From positions 108,841 through 172,840 of the forward strand of contig JANOFU010000102.1 of the NCBI GenBank assembly GCA_031413815.1: a DNA stretch of 64,000 nt, read 5' to 3'. The notes beneath the pieces were generated by a model that was not told the origin of the DNA, searched no databases, and saw only the letters and a program-made list of their open reading frames with translations. The stretch is from JAGVSR01 sp031413815. GTDB lineage: Bacteria > Pseudomonadota > Alphaproteobacteria > Rhizobiales > Hyphomicrobiaceae. Positions 28,109-36,980 of this stretch are shown here, piece after piece. The position numbers and the translations under genes were made by a program. Position 1 is the stretch's first letter. Each line of letters opens with the position of its first letter.

Positions 28109-28138
28109 GAGGGCGGCAGCCGTTTGGCAGTTGCCCTC
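28109..28138 (+). terminator. Possible terminator after the fasciclin gene
   Basis: GAGGGC and GCCCTC pair around an imperfect GC-rich stem 22-50 nt after the stop, with only a short ATTT tail. Weak candidate. Confidence 0.35.
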
Positions 28139-28214
28139 ATTTGGCCCGCGGGCCATAGACGCGCTCCCCTCGCACCGCTAAATGTGCCCCTTCGTTTGGC
28201 AGGGAAGGGACGTT

Positions 28215-30218
28215 ATGGGCGGGACAATGACGACGGCAGGATATCGCGAGATGGCGAACGCGATCCGCGCGCTGTCCATGGATGCGGTGCAGAAAGCAAA
28301 CTCCGGCCATCCGGGTATGCCTATGGGAATGGCCGATGTGGCGACGGTTCTGTATGCCGAAGCAATGTCATTCGACCCGGCCGATCCTGTGTGGCCCAAC
28401 CGCGACCGCTTTGTGCTTTCAGCTGGACACGGCTCAATGTTGCTCTACTCCCTGCTTCATCTCACCGGCTATCCCGGCATGGATATAAAGCAGTTGGAGA
28501 ACTTCCGGCAGCTTGGGTCAAAGACCGCCGGACATCCCGAGCACGGTCATGCGGCTGGTATTGAAACCACCACAGGCCCGTTGGGACAAGGCATCGCCAA
28601 TGCAGTCGGAATGGCGCTGGCCGAACGCCTGCTTAATGCGCGCATGGGCGCGGACGTAATTGATCACCACACCTACGCGATTGCGGGCGACGGCTGCCTG
28701 ATGGAGGGCATCAGTCACGAAGCGATCTCGCTGGCGGGGCACTTGAAGCTCGGCAAGCTCATTGTCATGTGGGACGACAATTCGATTTCAATCGATGGCC
28801 CGACCAGCTTGTCGGTGTCGGATGATCAAATGGCGCGCTTCAAGGCGTCCGGCTGGAATACGATTGCCGTTGATGGGCACGACACAAAGGCGATCTCGGC
28901 CTCGCTTGCCAAAGCCAAGGCCGACGACAGCAAGCCATGGCTGATCGCGTGCAAGACGATCATCGGCTACGGCGCGCCGACGAAGCAGGGCACGAAAGAT
29001 ACCCACGGCAGTCCGCTGGGTGCGGAAGAAATCAAAGGCACGCGCGAGAAGCTCGGCTGGTCTCATGCGCCATTTGTGGTGCCCGATGACGTCCTCGACG
29101 CGTGGCGGTCGCTCGGAAAGAAGGGTGCCAAAGCGAATGCGGCATGGAAGGCCGTTGTTGCCAAGGCAGATCCTAAGGTGAGAGCGGCACTCGATACCCC
29201 GGCCGCGAAGTCACGTGCAAAAGAGATTACCGCCGCGATCCAGGCGGCCAAGATTGAGTTTGCGGCTGATTCCGCCAAGCGCGCGTCTCGCGTGTGGTCG
29301 CAAATGACGTTGGAACATCTCATCCCGGCCATCCCGGAGTTAATTGGCGGCTCAGCGGATCTGACACCCTCGAACGGCACCAAGACCAAGCATTACGCGC
29401 CGGTGTCTGCTGGCAAATTCGGTGGCAACTACATTCATTACGGTGTGCGCGAACACGCCATGGCCGCCGCCATGAACGGCCTCGCGTTGCACGGCGGCGT
29501 CGTTCCGTTTGGCGCGACGTTCCTGGTGTTCACCGATTATTGCCGCCCGTCGATCCGATTGTCGGCCCTGATGCAGCAGCGCGTTATCTATGTCATGACG
29601 CACGATTCCATCGGGGTGGGCGAAGACGGCCCAACGCATCAGCCGGTGGAACACCTCGCCTCGTTGCGCGCCATCCCGAACTTGCAGGTCCTCCGGCCGG
29701 GTGACGCCATTGAAACCGCCGAGTGCTGGCAGATCGCCTTGTCGTCATTGGAGACGCCGTCGATCCTCGCGCTGACCCGCGATGCGGTGCCGACCATGGT
29801 GCGTGCCAAGTTGACAGATGAAAATCTGGCGGCGAAAGGCGCTTATGTGGTCAGCGGCGGCGACAAGCGCGACGTGACGCTGATGGCAACCGGCTCTGAA
29901 GTGGCGACCGCCGTCGATGCGGCCGCCGCGCTGGCTAAGGATGGCGTCAACGCCGCCGTTGTCTCGATGCCCTCGTTCGAATTGTTCCGCAAGCAGCCGG
30001 AAACGTATCGCATGGACGTGCTCGGTACTGCGCCGCGCATCGCCGTCGAAGCGGGCGTGGCCCAAGGTTGGTATGAATGGTTGCGCCAGAAGGATACCTT
30101 TATCGGCATGACGGGCTTTGGCGCGTCGGCACCGGCCAAGCAATTGTTTGAACATTTCGGAATTACAACTGCCAAGGTCGCGGATGCGGCAAAGGCAGCG
30201 GTGAAGGCACAGGGTTAA
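28215..30218 (+). CDS. tkt: Transketolase
   Basis: ThDP enzyme of the pentose phosphate pathway and Calvin cycle. Early motif ANSGHPGMPMGMA, ThDP motif GDGCLMEGISHEA (about residue 157), catalytic Glu in GVREHAMAAAMNG (about 415) and EDGPTHQPVEH (about 473). Start ATG 28215 behind AGGGAAGGGACGTT; 667 aa. Three nt separate it from pgk. In many relatives gap lies between tkt and pgk; it is missing here. Confidence 0.96.
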   Translation: MGGTMTTAGYREMANAIRALSMDAVQKANSGHPGMPMGMADVATVLYAEAMSFDPADPVWPNRDRFVLSAGHGSMLLYSLLHLTGYPGMDIKQLENFRQLGSKTAGHPEHGHAAGIETTTGPLGQGIANAVGMALAERLLNARMGADVIDHHTYAIAGDGCLMEGISHEAISLAGHLKLGKLIVMWDDNSISIDGPTSLSVSDDQMARFKASGWNTIAVDGHDTKAISASLAKAKADDSKPWLIACKTIIGYGAPTKQGTKDTHGSPLGAEEIKGTREKLGWSHAPFVVPDDVLDAWRSLGKKGAKANAAWKAVVAKADPKVRAALDTPAAKSRAKEITAAIQAAKIEFAADSAKRASRVWSQMTLEHLIPAIPELIGGSADLTPSNGTKTKHYAPVSAGKFGGNYIHYGVREHAMAAAMNGLALHGGVVPFGATFLVFTDYCRPSIRLSALMQQRVIYVMTHDSIGVGEDGPTHQPVEHLASLRAIPNLQVLRPGDAIETAECWQIALSSLETPSILALTRDAVPTMVRAKLTDENLAAKGAYVVSGGDKRDVTLMATGSEVATAVDAAAALAKDGVNAAVVSMPSFELFRKQPETYRMDVLGTAPRIAVEAGVAQGWYEWLRQKDTFIGMTGFGASAPAKQLFEHFGITTAKVADAAKAAVKAQG

Positions 30219-30221
30219 ACG

Positions 30222-31421
30222 ATGAATCTCGAAAAACTGAAAACCACAGGCACTCTTGATATCCGGGGGAAGCGGGTGCTGGTGCGCGCCGATCTCAATG
30301 TGCCGGCCAAAGACGGTCACGTGACGGATGCGACGCGGTTGGAACGTTTGGTAGATGGTCTCAATGGCCTGGCGGGACGCGGCGCGAAAGTCATCATCCT
30401 CTCGCACTTCGGCCGGCCAAAAGGTGGACCCGACACAGAAAACTCACTCGTGCCAGTTGCAGCAGCGCTCGGGCAACTGTTGGGACGTGAGGTCGCCTTT
30501 GCATCGGATTGCGTCGGCGCGGCGGCGGCGGCCGCCGTTGCCAGCATGCAGCCGGGCGATGTCGCGGTGCTTGAGAACACGCGCTTCCACAAAGGCGAAG
30601 AGACGAACGATCCCGCGTTTGCCTCGGAGTTGGCAATGCTCGGCGATATCTTCGTCAATGACGCCTTCTCGGCGGCCCATCGCGCGCACGCGTCCACCGA
30701 AGGTCTGGCACGTCTCCTCCCGGCATACGCCGGTCCGCTGCTGATGGAAGAGATCAACGCGTTGACGACGGCGTTGGAAGATCCCCAACGGCCGACGGCG
30801 GCTGTTGTGGGTGGCGCAAAAGTGTCGAGCAAGATCCCGATCCTGATGAACCTTGTCGGCAAGACCGACAAACTGATCATCGGCGGCGGCATGGCCAACA
30901 CGTTTCTGCAATCGATGGGCGTGCAGGTGGCGCAGTCGCTGGCTGAGCCGGAGTTTCATTCGACGGCGCGCGAAATCATGTCCGAGGCCAAAACAACGGG
31001 ATGCCAGATCGTCTTGCCAACAGACGCCGTCATCGCGCGCGAATTCCGCGCCGGTGCACCGAGTGAGGTTGTCAACATCCACAAGGTGCCGATCGATGCC
31101 ATGATCCTCGATATCGGTCCTGCGTCGGTATCGAATATGAGCACGATCCTGAAGGAGTGCCGCACTCTGTTGTGGAACGGCCCGATGGGAGCGTTCGAAA
31201 TTTCGCCGTTCGGCGAAGGCACATTTACGTTGGCGCGCGAGGCCGCCATGATGACCAAGGCGGGGACACTGGTGTCGGTGGCTGGCGGCGGCGATACGGT
31301 GGCGGCTTTGAATGCCGCGGGTGTTGCTGATGACTTCAGCTATGTCTCGACAGCGGGCGGCGCATTTCTCGAATGGCTCGAAGGCAAGGAGCTGCCGGGA
31401 ATTGCGGTGCTGATCCGTTGA
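30222..31421 (+). CDS. pgk: Phosphoglycerate kinase
   Basis: Glycolytic/gluconeogenic kinase transferring phosphate between 1,3-bisphosphoglycerate and ADP. Motifs: RADLNVPAKDGHVTD (residues 25-39), ILSHFGRPKG near 64, LWNGPMGAFE near 325 and the nucleotide loop GGGDTVAALN near 355. 399 aa, typical. It starts 3 nt after tkt and its stop overlaps the probable TTG start of gph. Confidence 0.96.
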   Translation: MNLEKLKTTGTLDIRGKRVLVRADLNVPAKDGHVTDATRLERLVDGLNGLAGRGAKVIILSHFGRPKGGPDTENSLVPVAAALGQLLGREVAFASDCVGAAAAAAVASMQPGDVAVLENTRFHKGEETNDPAFASELAMLGDIFVNDAFSAAHRAHASTEGLARLLPAYAGPLLMEEINALTTALEDPQRPTAAVVGGAKVSSKIPILMNLVGKTDKLIIGGGMANTFLQSMGVQVAQSLAEPEFHSTAREIMSEAKTTGCQIVLPTDAVIAREFRAGAPSEVVNIHKVPIDAMILDIGPASVSNMSTILKECRTLLWNGPMGAFEISPFGEGTFTLAREAAMMTKAGTLVSVAGGGDTVAALNAAGVADDFSYVSTAGGAFLEWLEGKELPGIAVLIR

Positions 31422-32086
31422 GCGGCATCAAAGCCGTCATCTTCGATCTTGATGGAACGCTGATCGACAGTGCGCCGGATATCGCCGCAGCTCTCAACGC
31501 GGCGCTGACTTCGGCCGGGATCGCGCCTCTGGATCTCGATATAGTGCGATCGCTGGTTGGTGGTGGCGCGCGCAACCTCGTTGATCGCGCTCTGACACAA
31601 GCCCGCCATACCGCTGACGCTGACACTGTGCTGGCACCGTTTCTGGAGGAGTATAGCGTGCAGCCAGCGACACTGACGACGGTTTTTCCCGGTGTGCGGG
31701 AGGCGCTGCGGGACTTGGCGGCGGAGGGTTATACGTTGGCGGTCTGCACGAACAAGCCGGAGGATCTGACTCTCGCGATCCTCGACGCACTCGAACTTTC
31801 ATTGCACTTCGCAGTGGTTGCGGGCGGAACCGCAGGGATGGCGCTGAAACCTGAACCCGATCTTCTGCGTAAGGTCGTCAAGGACCTCAAGATCCAGTCC
31901 GCCGAGGCCGTCATGGTCGGCGACAGCGGGGCGGATGTAGGAGCGGCGCGGGCTGCAGGTTGTGGCGTCGTTCTCGTCGGTTATGGCTACAGCACGGTTC
32001 CGGCTGACCAGCTCGGAGCGGATGCCGTCATCGCCACAATGGCCGGGGTCGTGCCGTATCTGCAAGGCTTGACGTCAAGCGCCTGA
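31418..32086 (+). CDS. gph: HAD-family phosphoglycolate phosphatase
   Basis: Haloacid dehalogenase-type phosphatase. The nucleophile motif VIFDLDGTLIDS is at residues 6-17, motif II is CTNKPED near 110, Lys in LKPEPD near 147 and motif IV GDSGADVGAARAAG near 170. Start is most likely TTG 31418, overlapping the pgk stop as TTGA. 222 aa. It hydrolyses 2-phosphoglycolate if the annotation is right; related HADs use other phosphates. A + strand operon tkt-pgk-gph is suggested. Confidence 0.85.
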   Translation: MSGIKAVIFDLDGTLIDSAPDIAAALNAALTSAGIAPLDLDIVRSLVGGGARNLVDRALTQARHTADADTVLAPFLEEYSVQPATLTTVFPGVREALRDLAAEGYTLAVCTNKPEDLTLAILDALELSLHFAVVAGGTAGMALKPEPDLLRKVVKDLKIQSAEAVMVGDSGADVGAARAAGCGVVLVGYGYSTVPADQLGADAVIATMAGVVPYLQGLTSSA

Positions 32087-32157
32087 GGGTGGCGCGCCGC
32101 ATTGCGTGGACGCAACCGGCGGCGTACCAGTGACAGCGGCCCAATTGGAAGGTTTCG

Positions 32158-32970
32158 ATGTTTCCTGAAGCACATCTTTATCCGGGCGTGGCGCTGGCTG
32201 GCCTCGTAAGTTTTCTGTCGCCCTGCGTCCTTCCGCTGGTGCCACCGTACCTGAGCTATCTGGGCGGTACGACCATTGATCAGATGACGGCAGAAAAGGG
32301 ATTAGAGCCTCACATCTGGCGGCGTGTCGTTATCGCGTCGTTGTTTTTTGTGCTCGGCTTTTCGACGGTGTTTGTGTCGCTGGGCGCGAGCGCCTCGGTG
32401 CTCGGCCAGTTCATCCAGACTTACAAAGCTGAACTCGGCATGGTGGCCGGCATCATCATCATTCTGTTCGGGTTGCACTTCATGGGCATCTTAAAGATTC
32501 CAATGCTTTACTCCGAAGCGCGCTATCAGGCAAACATGGAAGGCACGAGCTTTCTTGGTGCTTACATCATTGGTCTCGCGTTCGCATTCGGGTGGACGCC
32601 GTGCATCGGGCCGATCCTGGCGACGGTGCTCGCAGTGGCCGCCAACGAGGCCAGTCTCGGTGCCGGCGTGCGGCTGCTGTCGGTCTATTCACTCGGGCTG
32701 GGTGTGCCGTTCGTGCTGGCGGCCGTTGCCATTGGCCCATTCATGGCGTTCATTCAGCGCTTCCGGCGGCATCTCGGTCTCATGGAAAAGATCATGGGCG
32801 TGCTGCTTGTGCTGACCGGGATCGCGTTCCTGAACGTGTTCGATTGGTTCAGCATCAATGCCTTTGGGCAGTGGATGATTGAAACCTTCCCGGGTTTGAG
32901 CACCATTGAAGAGTGGGCAACGCCGAAGGACTTGCAGGGCGAAATCCTCAAACAGCAGAAGGCCCCGTAG
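32158..32970 (+). CDS. ccdA: CcdA/DsbD-family thiol-disulfide transporter
   Basis: Inner-membrane protein that passes reductant from cytoplasmic thioredoxin to the periplasm, usually for cytochrome c maturation. Six hydrophobic segments. The paired cysteines are in SFLSPCVLPLVPPY (near residue 22) and FAFGWTPCIGPIL (near 145), the two catalytic Cys of the family. Length 270 aa fits. It lies 72 nt after gph and 3 nt before thiD. Confidence 0.92.
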   Translation: MFPEAHLYPGVALAGLVSFLSPCVLPLVPPYLSYLGGTTIDQMTAEKGLEPHIWRRVVIASLFFVLGFSTVFVSLGASASVLGQFIQTYKAELGMVAGIIIILFGLHFMGILKIPMLYSEARYQANMEGTSFLGAYIIGLAFAFGWTPCIGPILATVLAVAANEASLGAGVRLLSVYSLGLGVPFVLAAVAIGPFMAFIQRFRRHLGLMEKIMGVLLVLTGIAFLNVFDWFSINAFGQWMIETFPGLSTIEEWATPKDLQGEILKQQKAP

Positions 32971-32973
32971 ACG

Positions 32974-33801
32974 ATGGCTGAACTCGCCCGCCGGGTCCCC
33001 ATTGCGTTGACCATTGCCGGGTCAGACCCGTCAGGCGGCGCTGGGGTTCAGGCGGACCTGAAAACGTTCACGGCGCTGGGCGTCTATGGTGCCAGCGTGA
33101 TTACGGCGCTGACGGCCCAGAACACGCTTGGCGTGACGGGTGTGCATGGCGTGCCGCAAGACTTTATCGCGCAACAGATCGACACGGTTGCCGCTGACTT
33201 AGCAATCACGGCGACCAAGACCGGGATGCTGGGTGACCGGCAGACGGTGGCGACGGTGGTGGCGGCGATCCAGCGGCACAACTTGGGCCCAGTTGTCGTT
33301 GATCCCGTGATGGTCGCGACCAGCGGCGACGTGTTGCTGACTGAAGATGCGATTGAGGCGGTGCGCCGCGATCTCATTCCTCTGGCCACTCTCATCACGC
33401 CGAACCTGCATGAAGCCGCGCGGCTGCTCGGCGCGGCGCTGGCCACAACCGTGGCTGAGATGGAAGAGCAGGGGCAGCGTCTTCTGGCGCAGGGCGCGCG
33501 GGCAGTATTGATCAAGGGCGGCCATGCCACGGGCGCGCAGGCGATCGATGTGCTGGTGACGCCGGACGCAATGACGCATCACGCAGCGCCACGGATCGAG
33601 ACGGGCAACACGCATGGAACCGGTTGCACGCTGTCGGCGGCCATCGCTGCGCATCTCGCGCTGGGAGCCACCGATCTCACCGCGGCCGTTGCGGCGTCGA
33701 AAGTGTATGTGTCGGGTGCGCTCGATGCAGGCCGTTCGATAAGGATTGGCGCGGGCGCGGGGCCGGTCGATCATCTGTTCCGCATACGGTCAACGACATA
33801 G
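32974..33801 (+). CDS. thiD: Hydroxymethylpyrimidine/phosphomethylpyrimidine kinase
   Basis: Ribokinase-fold kinase of thiamine synthesis converting HMP to HMP-P and HMP-PP. Conserved AGSDPSGGAGVQADLKT (residues 11-27), an internal VVDPVMVATSG stretch (about 108-119) and the anion-hole/catalytic motif GNTHGTGCTLSAAI near 210. 275 aa. It starts 3 nt after ccdA, so the two are probably co-transcribed although functionally unrelated. No TPP riboswitch is visible. Confidence 0.92.
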   Translation: MAELARRVPIALTIAGSDPSGGAGVQADLKTFTALGVYGASVITALTAQNTLGVTGVHGVPQDFIAQQIDTVAADLAITATKTGMLGDRQTVATVVAAIQRHNLGPVVVDPVMVATSGDVLLTEDAIEAVRRDLIPLATLITPNLHEAARLLGAALATTVAEMEEQGQRLLAQGARAVLIKGGHATGAQAIDVLVTPDAMTHHAAPRIETGNTHGTGCTLSAAIAAHLALGATDLTAAVAASKVYVSGALDAGRSIRIGAGAGPVDHLFRIRSTT

Positions 33802-34227
33802 TCGCGATTTGGTGCCGTTTTGCACTGTGATGGATCTGCATCTATCGGTCAGCGTTGACTCGCAGTTGAGGCCAAGGCGCTTGCCAGTGCCTGTTTATTT
33901 TGCAATTTTTACTCCATCAGCTCAGTGGGTCGGGGGGATCCATTTGGGGGGAGAGCCGGTCGGCGTTTAGGGGCGCTGACATGGTTCCGCAGAAAGCCGG
34001 TCCGGGTCATCCGGGCCGGTTTTTTTTGTTTTGCAGATGTGCTCATGCAGGCCGTTACAGCCTGCCGCGAAATATTGTTGCGCCTGAATTGGTTAGGCGT
34101 AACCGCGACACCACACACCGGTGAGAAAACTGCGAGTTTTAAGACGTTTTGGCTGCATGGTCATTGTGGCGGGGCCGCTGATTTGCGTAACATTTGCTTT
34201 ACGAGATTCTGGTTGGGGGTTTGGCCG
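33802..34227. other. thiD-fadL intergenic region, possible small RNA
   Basis: A 426-nt stretch without a credible protein gene. It contains a strong intrinsic terminator (33997-34028) about 200 nt beyond the thiD stop. The DNA between thiD and the terminator is G-rich (33930-33990) and could be thiD 3' UTR or an independent small RNA. The part from 34030 to 34227 is the leader of the outer-membrane protein gene. Confidence 0.4.
33997..34028 (+). terminator. Rho-independent terminator
   Basis: CCGGTCCGG pairs with CCGGGCCGG (one G-T wobble) around a 5-nt loop, followed by eight T. Oriented on the + strand. Confidence 0.85.
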
Positions 34228-35487
34228 ATGACATCGAGAGACGCGTTCAAGACCGCTGTGCTGATGAGCACGGTGTCGGCGTTTGCTTCGGGCAGCGCGC
34301 TCGCTGGCGGCTTCGACATCCGCGAACAGTCGGCACTGTTCCAAGGCATGTCCTACGCGGGCGCCGCGGCCGGCGGGTCGAGTTTGTCGTCGATGTTTTG
34401 GAACCCGGCAGCAGCGGGTTACGTGGGCCAGGGCATCACATCGGAATCCAACTACTCACTGATCCTGCCGACGTCTGATGTCACGGTTGAGTCGGTCGGA
34501 GGGGGACCTGTCCCTGCAATCTTTGGTGACACCTCCGTTGACGTTGGCCGCGATGCGATCGTCCCGGCCAGTTACTTTGCGTACCGGCTGAGTTCGCAGA
34601 TGGTTGTGGCGCTCAGCTTGAACTCCCAATTTGGTCTTGGCACCAAACCGGACGAGCGCGATTGGGCTGGGCAAACGGTGGCGCGCACCGCGAAGTTGTT
34701 CAGCGTGACAGCAACGCCGACGGTGGCCTATGAAATTGCGCCGGGCATCCAGATTGGTGCGGGCATCCAGGTGCAATACATGGACTTGAAGCGGTTCCGG
34801 TCTGCTGTGGACCCGTTTCCTGGAGCCGCAAGCGCCACTCTGGAAGGCGATGATGTCGGGTTCGGGTACACCCTGGGCGTGAACTTCCGTCCGTTGCCGG
34901 GCACGTCGATCGGTATCGGGTTCCGGTCGTCAATCAAGCAGGAACTCGAAGGCGATTTCTCGATCGGTAACGTCAAGATCAGCGATATCTCTGCGGAAGT
35001 CGAATTGCCTGAAAAGCTGACGTTGAGTATCCGGCAAGACCTTGCCCCCGGCATCCGCGGCCACGCGACGGTGGAGTGGACAAATTGGGACCGCCTCGGC
35101 ACCATCCCCGTTGTCGGGTCGCCTGCGACTCTCGAATTCGAATGGGACGATGGCTGGTACTTCGCGCTGGGCGGGGAATATGACTACAGCGAGAAGCTGA
35201 CGTTGCGGGCCGGCGTCGGCTACGAGATCTCGCCGATCCAGGAAGCGTCGCAGCGCCTGATTCAGCTGCCTGACGCGGACCGCGTCTGGGTCAGTGCGGG
35301 TGCCAGTTACGCCGTCGGTGATCTGTTCGGCCTCATCAAAGATGCCAAGCTTGACATCGCTTATTCCCACATCTTCGTTGAAGACTCGAACTTTGCACGT
35401 AGCCCAGCATCCGGCGGGCCTGTATTCGCTGGCAGCGTCGATGCCAGCGCCGACATCATCTCGGTCGGGCTTCGCTCAAAGTTCTGA
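34228..35487 (+). CDS. FadL-family outer membrane transport protein
   Basis: 419 aa. A signal peptide ends near GSALAGG, and the mature protein begins with the FadL-like GFDIREQSALFQGMSYAG and the SSMFWNPAA motif in the N-terminal hatch. Amphipathic beta-strands follow, and the last residues (ISVGLRSKF) end in Phe as outer membrane barrels do. FadL/TodX proteins import long-chain fatty acids or hydrophobic compounds; the substrate is unknown here. Start ATG 34228 behind GGGGGT. The frame extends upstream to 33925 through the terminator and is not coding there. Confidence 0.88.
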   Translation: MTSRDAFKTAVLMSTVSAFASGSALAGGFDIREQSALFQGMSYAGAAAGGSSLSSMFWNPAAAGYVGQGITSESNYSLILPTSDVTVESVGGGPVPAIFGDTSVDVGRDAIVPASYFAYRLSSQMVVALSLNSQFGLGTKPDERDWAGQTVARTAKLFSVTATPTVAYEIAPGIQIGAGIQVQYMDLKRFRSAVDPFPGAASATLEGDDVGFGYTLGVNFRPLPGTSIGIGFRSSIKQELEGDFSIGNVKISDISAEVELPEKLTLSIRQDLAPGIRGHATVEWTNWDRLGTIPVVGSPATLEFEWDDGWYFALGGEYDYSEKLTLRAGVGYEISPIQEASQRLIQLPDADRVWVSAGASYAVGDLFGLIKDAKLDIAYSHIFVEDSNFARSPASGGPVFAGSVDASADIISVGLRSKF

Positions 35488-35556
35488 GCTCTGAGGTCTG
35501 ACCGGGCGCGCTTTTGCTTTTGATGCCGCCGCTTTGTCAAATTTCCGGCGTGTTCC

Positions 35557-35590
35557 AATGGCCGGGTCCAATCCGGCCATTATCGTTTTA
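35557..35590 (+). terminator. Probable terminator after fadL-like gene
   Basis: AATGGCCGG and CCGGCCATT form a perfect 9-bp stem with a 7-nt loop, followed by a T-rich tail (ATCGTTTTA). It lies 70 nt past the stop codon. Confidence 0.7.
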
Positions 35591-35708
35591 AGTGTGCATG
35601 CGTCCGCTCAGTGATCGCAACGCAGATGCACACCGCTTCGTGGCCCGGGGGGTCACGACCCAATCAGTCAACATCACGCGCGCCAGCGCGCGGGCGGATC
35701 ACGGCGGC

Positions 35709-36938
35709 ATGACGACCAACACCGATGCGAACCTCATTGCCGCGGGCCAGCGCACGGTCGGCCTGTCGCCTTATGCGGTTCGCGTGGCGCTGTTTTATGC
35801 GGCACTGTTCCTGATTTACGGCGTTCACGTGCCCTATCTGCCGGTGTGGCTGGATTGGCGGGGGCTCACAGCGGGTGAAGTGGCAGCGATCACGGCCTCG
35901 CCGTTTTTGCTCCGGCTGATCGTGACGCCAGCCGCCGCGGTGCTGGCCGACCGAATCGCCAATCACCGATTGGTGATCATTGGCTTGGCGTGGGTAGCGC
36001 TCGCGCTCGCTGTGGTCCTCAGCCAGGCGTCCGGGTTCTGGCCGATCTTTTTGTGCGCCGTGCCGTTTGCCCTGGTGGTCGCCACGATCATGCCGTTGAC
36101 AGAAACGGTTGCCGTACATGGCGTGAAGTCCTCTGGTCTTGATTATGGCCGCATGCGCGTGTGGGGCTCGCTCGCTTTTATCGCTGTGGGACTGGTGGCG
36201 GGCGCATTGGTCGATCAGAACGGTCCCTCCGTTAGCCTGTGGTTGCTCGTAGCGGGGTCGATAGCCACGGTTGCGGCGGCACATGCGTTGCCCCGGCCGT
36301 CACCGGCCATCATCGCTGCGACACCCGCTGTGTCTGCGCCACGCGCACTGCTCGGGCCTGAGGTGCAGCGGTTGATCCGCTCGCCGCTGTTTTTGGCTTT
36401 CATCGTTGCTGCCAGTTTCACTCAAGCCGCGCATGCCCTGTTCTACACGTTTGGCGCGCTGCACTGGCAATCGCAGGGCATCTCGGCGTCTTGGGTCGGT
36501 GTTTTATGGTCCCTTGGCGTGATGTCGGAGGTGATGTTGTTTGCCTATGCTGGTGCCATTGTTCAGCGCATTTCGGCGGCGGGATTGCTGCTGGCTGGTG
36601 CGGCAGCAGGCATCGTGAGGTGGAGCCTCATGAGCTTTGACCCGCCGCTTGAACTGCTCATTCCTCTACAACTGCTGCACGCGATCAGCTTCGGCGCGAC
36701 GCATTTGGGCGCGATCCAGTTCATCAGCAAGGCGGTGCCGGAAGCGGCCTCCGGTACGGCACAGGCGCTGTACGCCACGTTCGCGGCCGGCGTTGTCATG
36801 GGGGCGGCCACGCTCGCCTGCGGATCGCTCTATAAAGCCCATTCGGGAGACGCCTATCTGGCGATGGCGCTGCTGTCGGCGGTGTCGTTGGCCGCGAGCC
36901 TATACGTCACCAAGCGATGGGATCGCGGGGTGTTGTGA
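35709..36938 (+). CDS. MFS transporter
   Basis: 409 aa with about 12 hydrophobic segments. The N-terminal half shows YGVHVPYLPVWLDWRGL followed by ADRIANHRLVIIG, resembling the phenylpropionic acid permease (HcaT/MFS_1-like) group. LDYGRMRVWGSLAFI is typical of that group. Start taken at ATG 35709; the frame is open from 35592. Substrate unknown. It is convergent with the dipeptide epimerase gene. Confidence 0.85.
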   Translation: MTTNTDANLIAAGQRTVGLSPYAVRVALFYAALFLIYGVHVPYLPVWLDWRGLTAGEVAAITASPFLLRLIVTPAAAVLADRIANHRLVIIGLAWVALALAVVLSQASGFWPIFLCAVPFALVVATIMPLTETVAVHGVKSSGLDYGRMRVWGSLAFIAVGLVAGALVDQNGPSVSLWLLVAGSIATVAAAHALPRPSPAIIAATPAVSAPRALLGPEVQRLIRSPLFLAFIVAASFTQAAHALFYTFGALHWQSQGISASWVGVLWSLGVMSEVMLFAYAGAIVQRISAAGLLLAGAAAGIVRWSLMSFDPPLELLIPLQLLHAISFGATHLGAIQFISKAVPEAASGTAQALYATFAAGVVMGAATLACGSLYKAHSGDAYLAMALLSAVSLAASLYVTKRWDRGVL

Positions 36939-36980
36939 GGACGTGTAGCCGTTGCCTGGCGCCGCGTTGACAGGGTGCCG

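Noticed and set aside
33015..33035. GGGTCAGACCC in thiD as a palindrome family member
   Set aside because: It encodes the conserved GSDPSGG motif of ThiD, so it is explained by protein conservation.
33838..34000. tRNA, SRP RNA or tmRNA
   Set aside because: No cloverleaf, no GGAAGGAAGC-type SRP core, and no tRNA-like ends.
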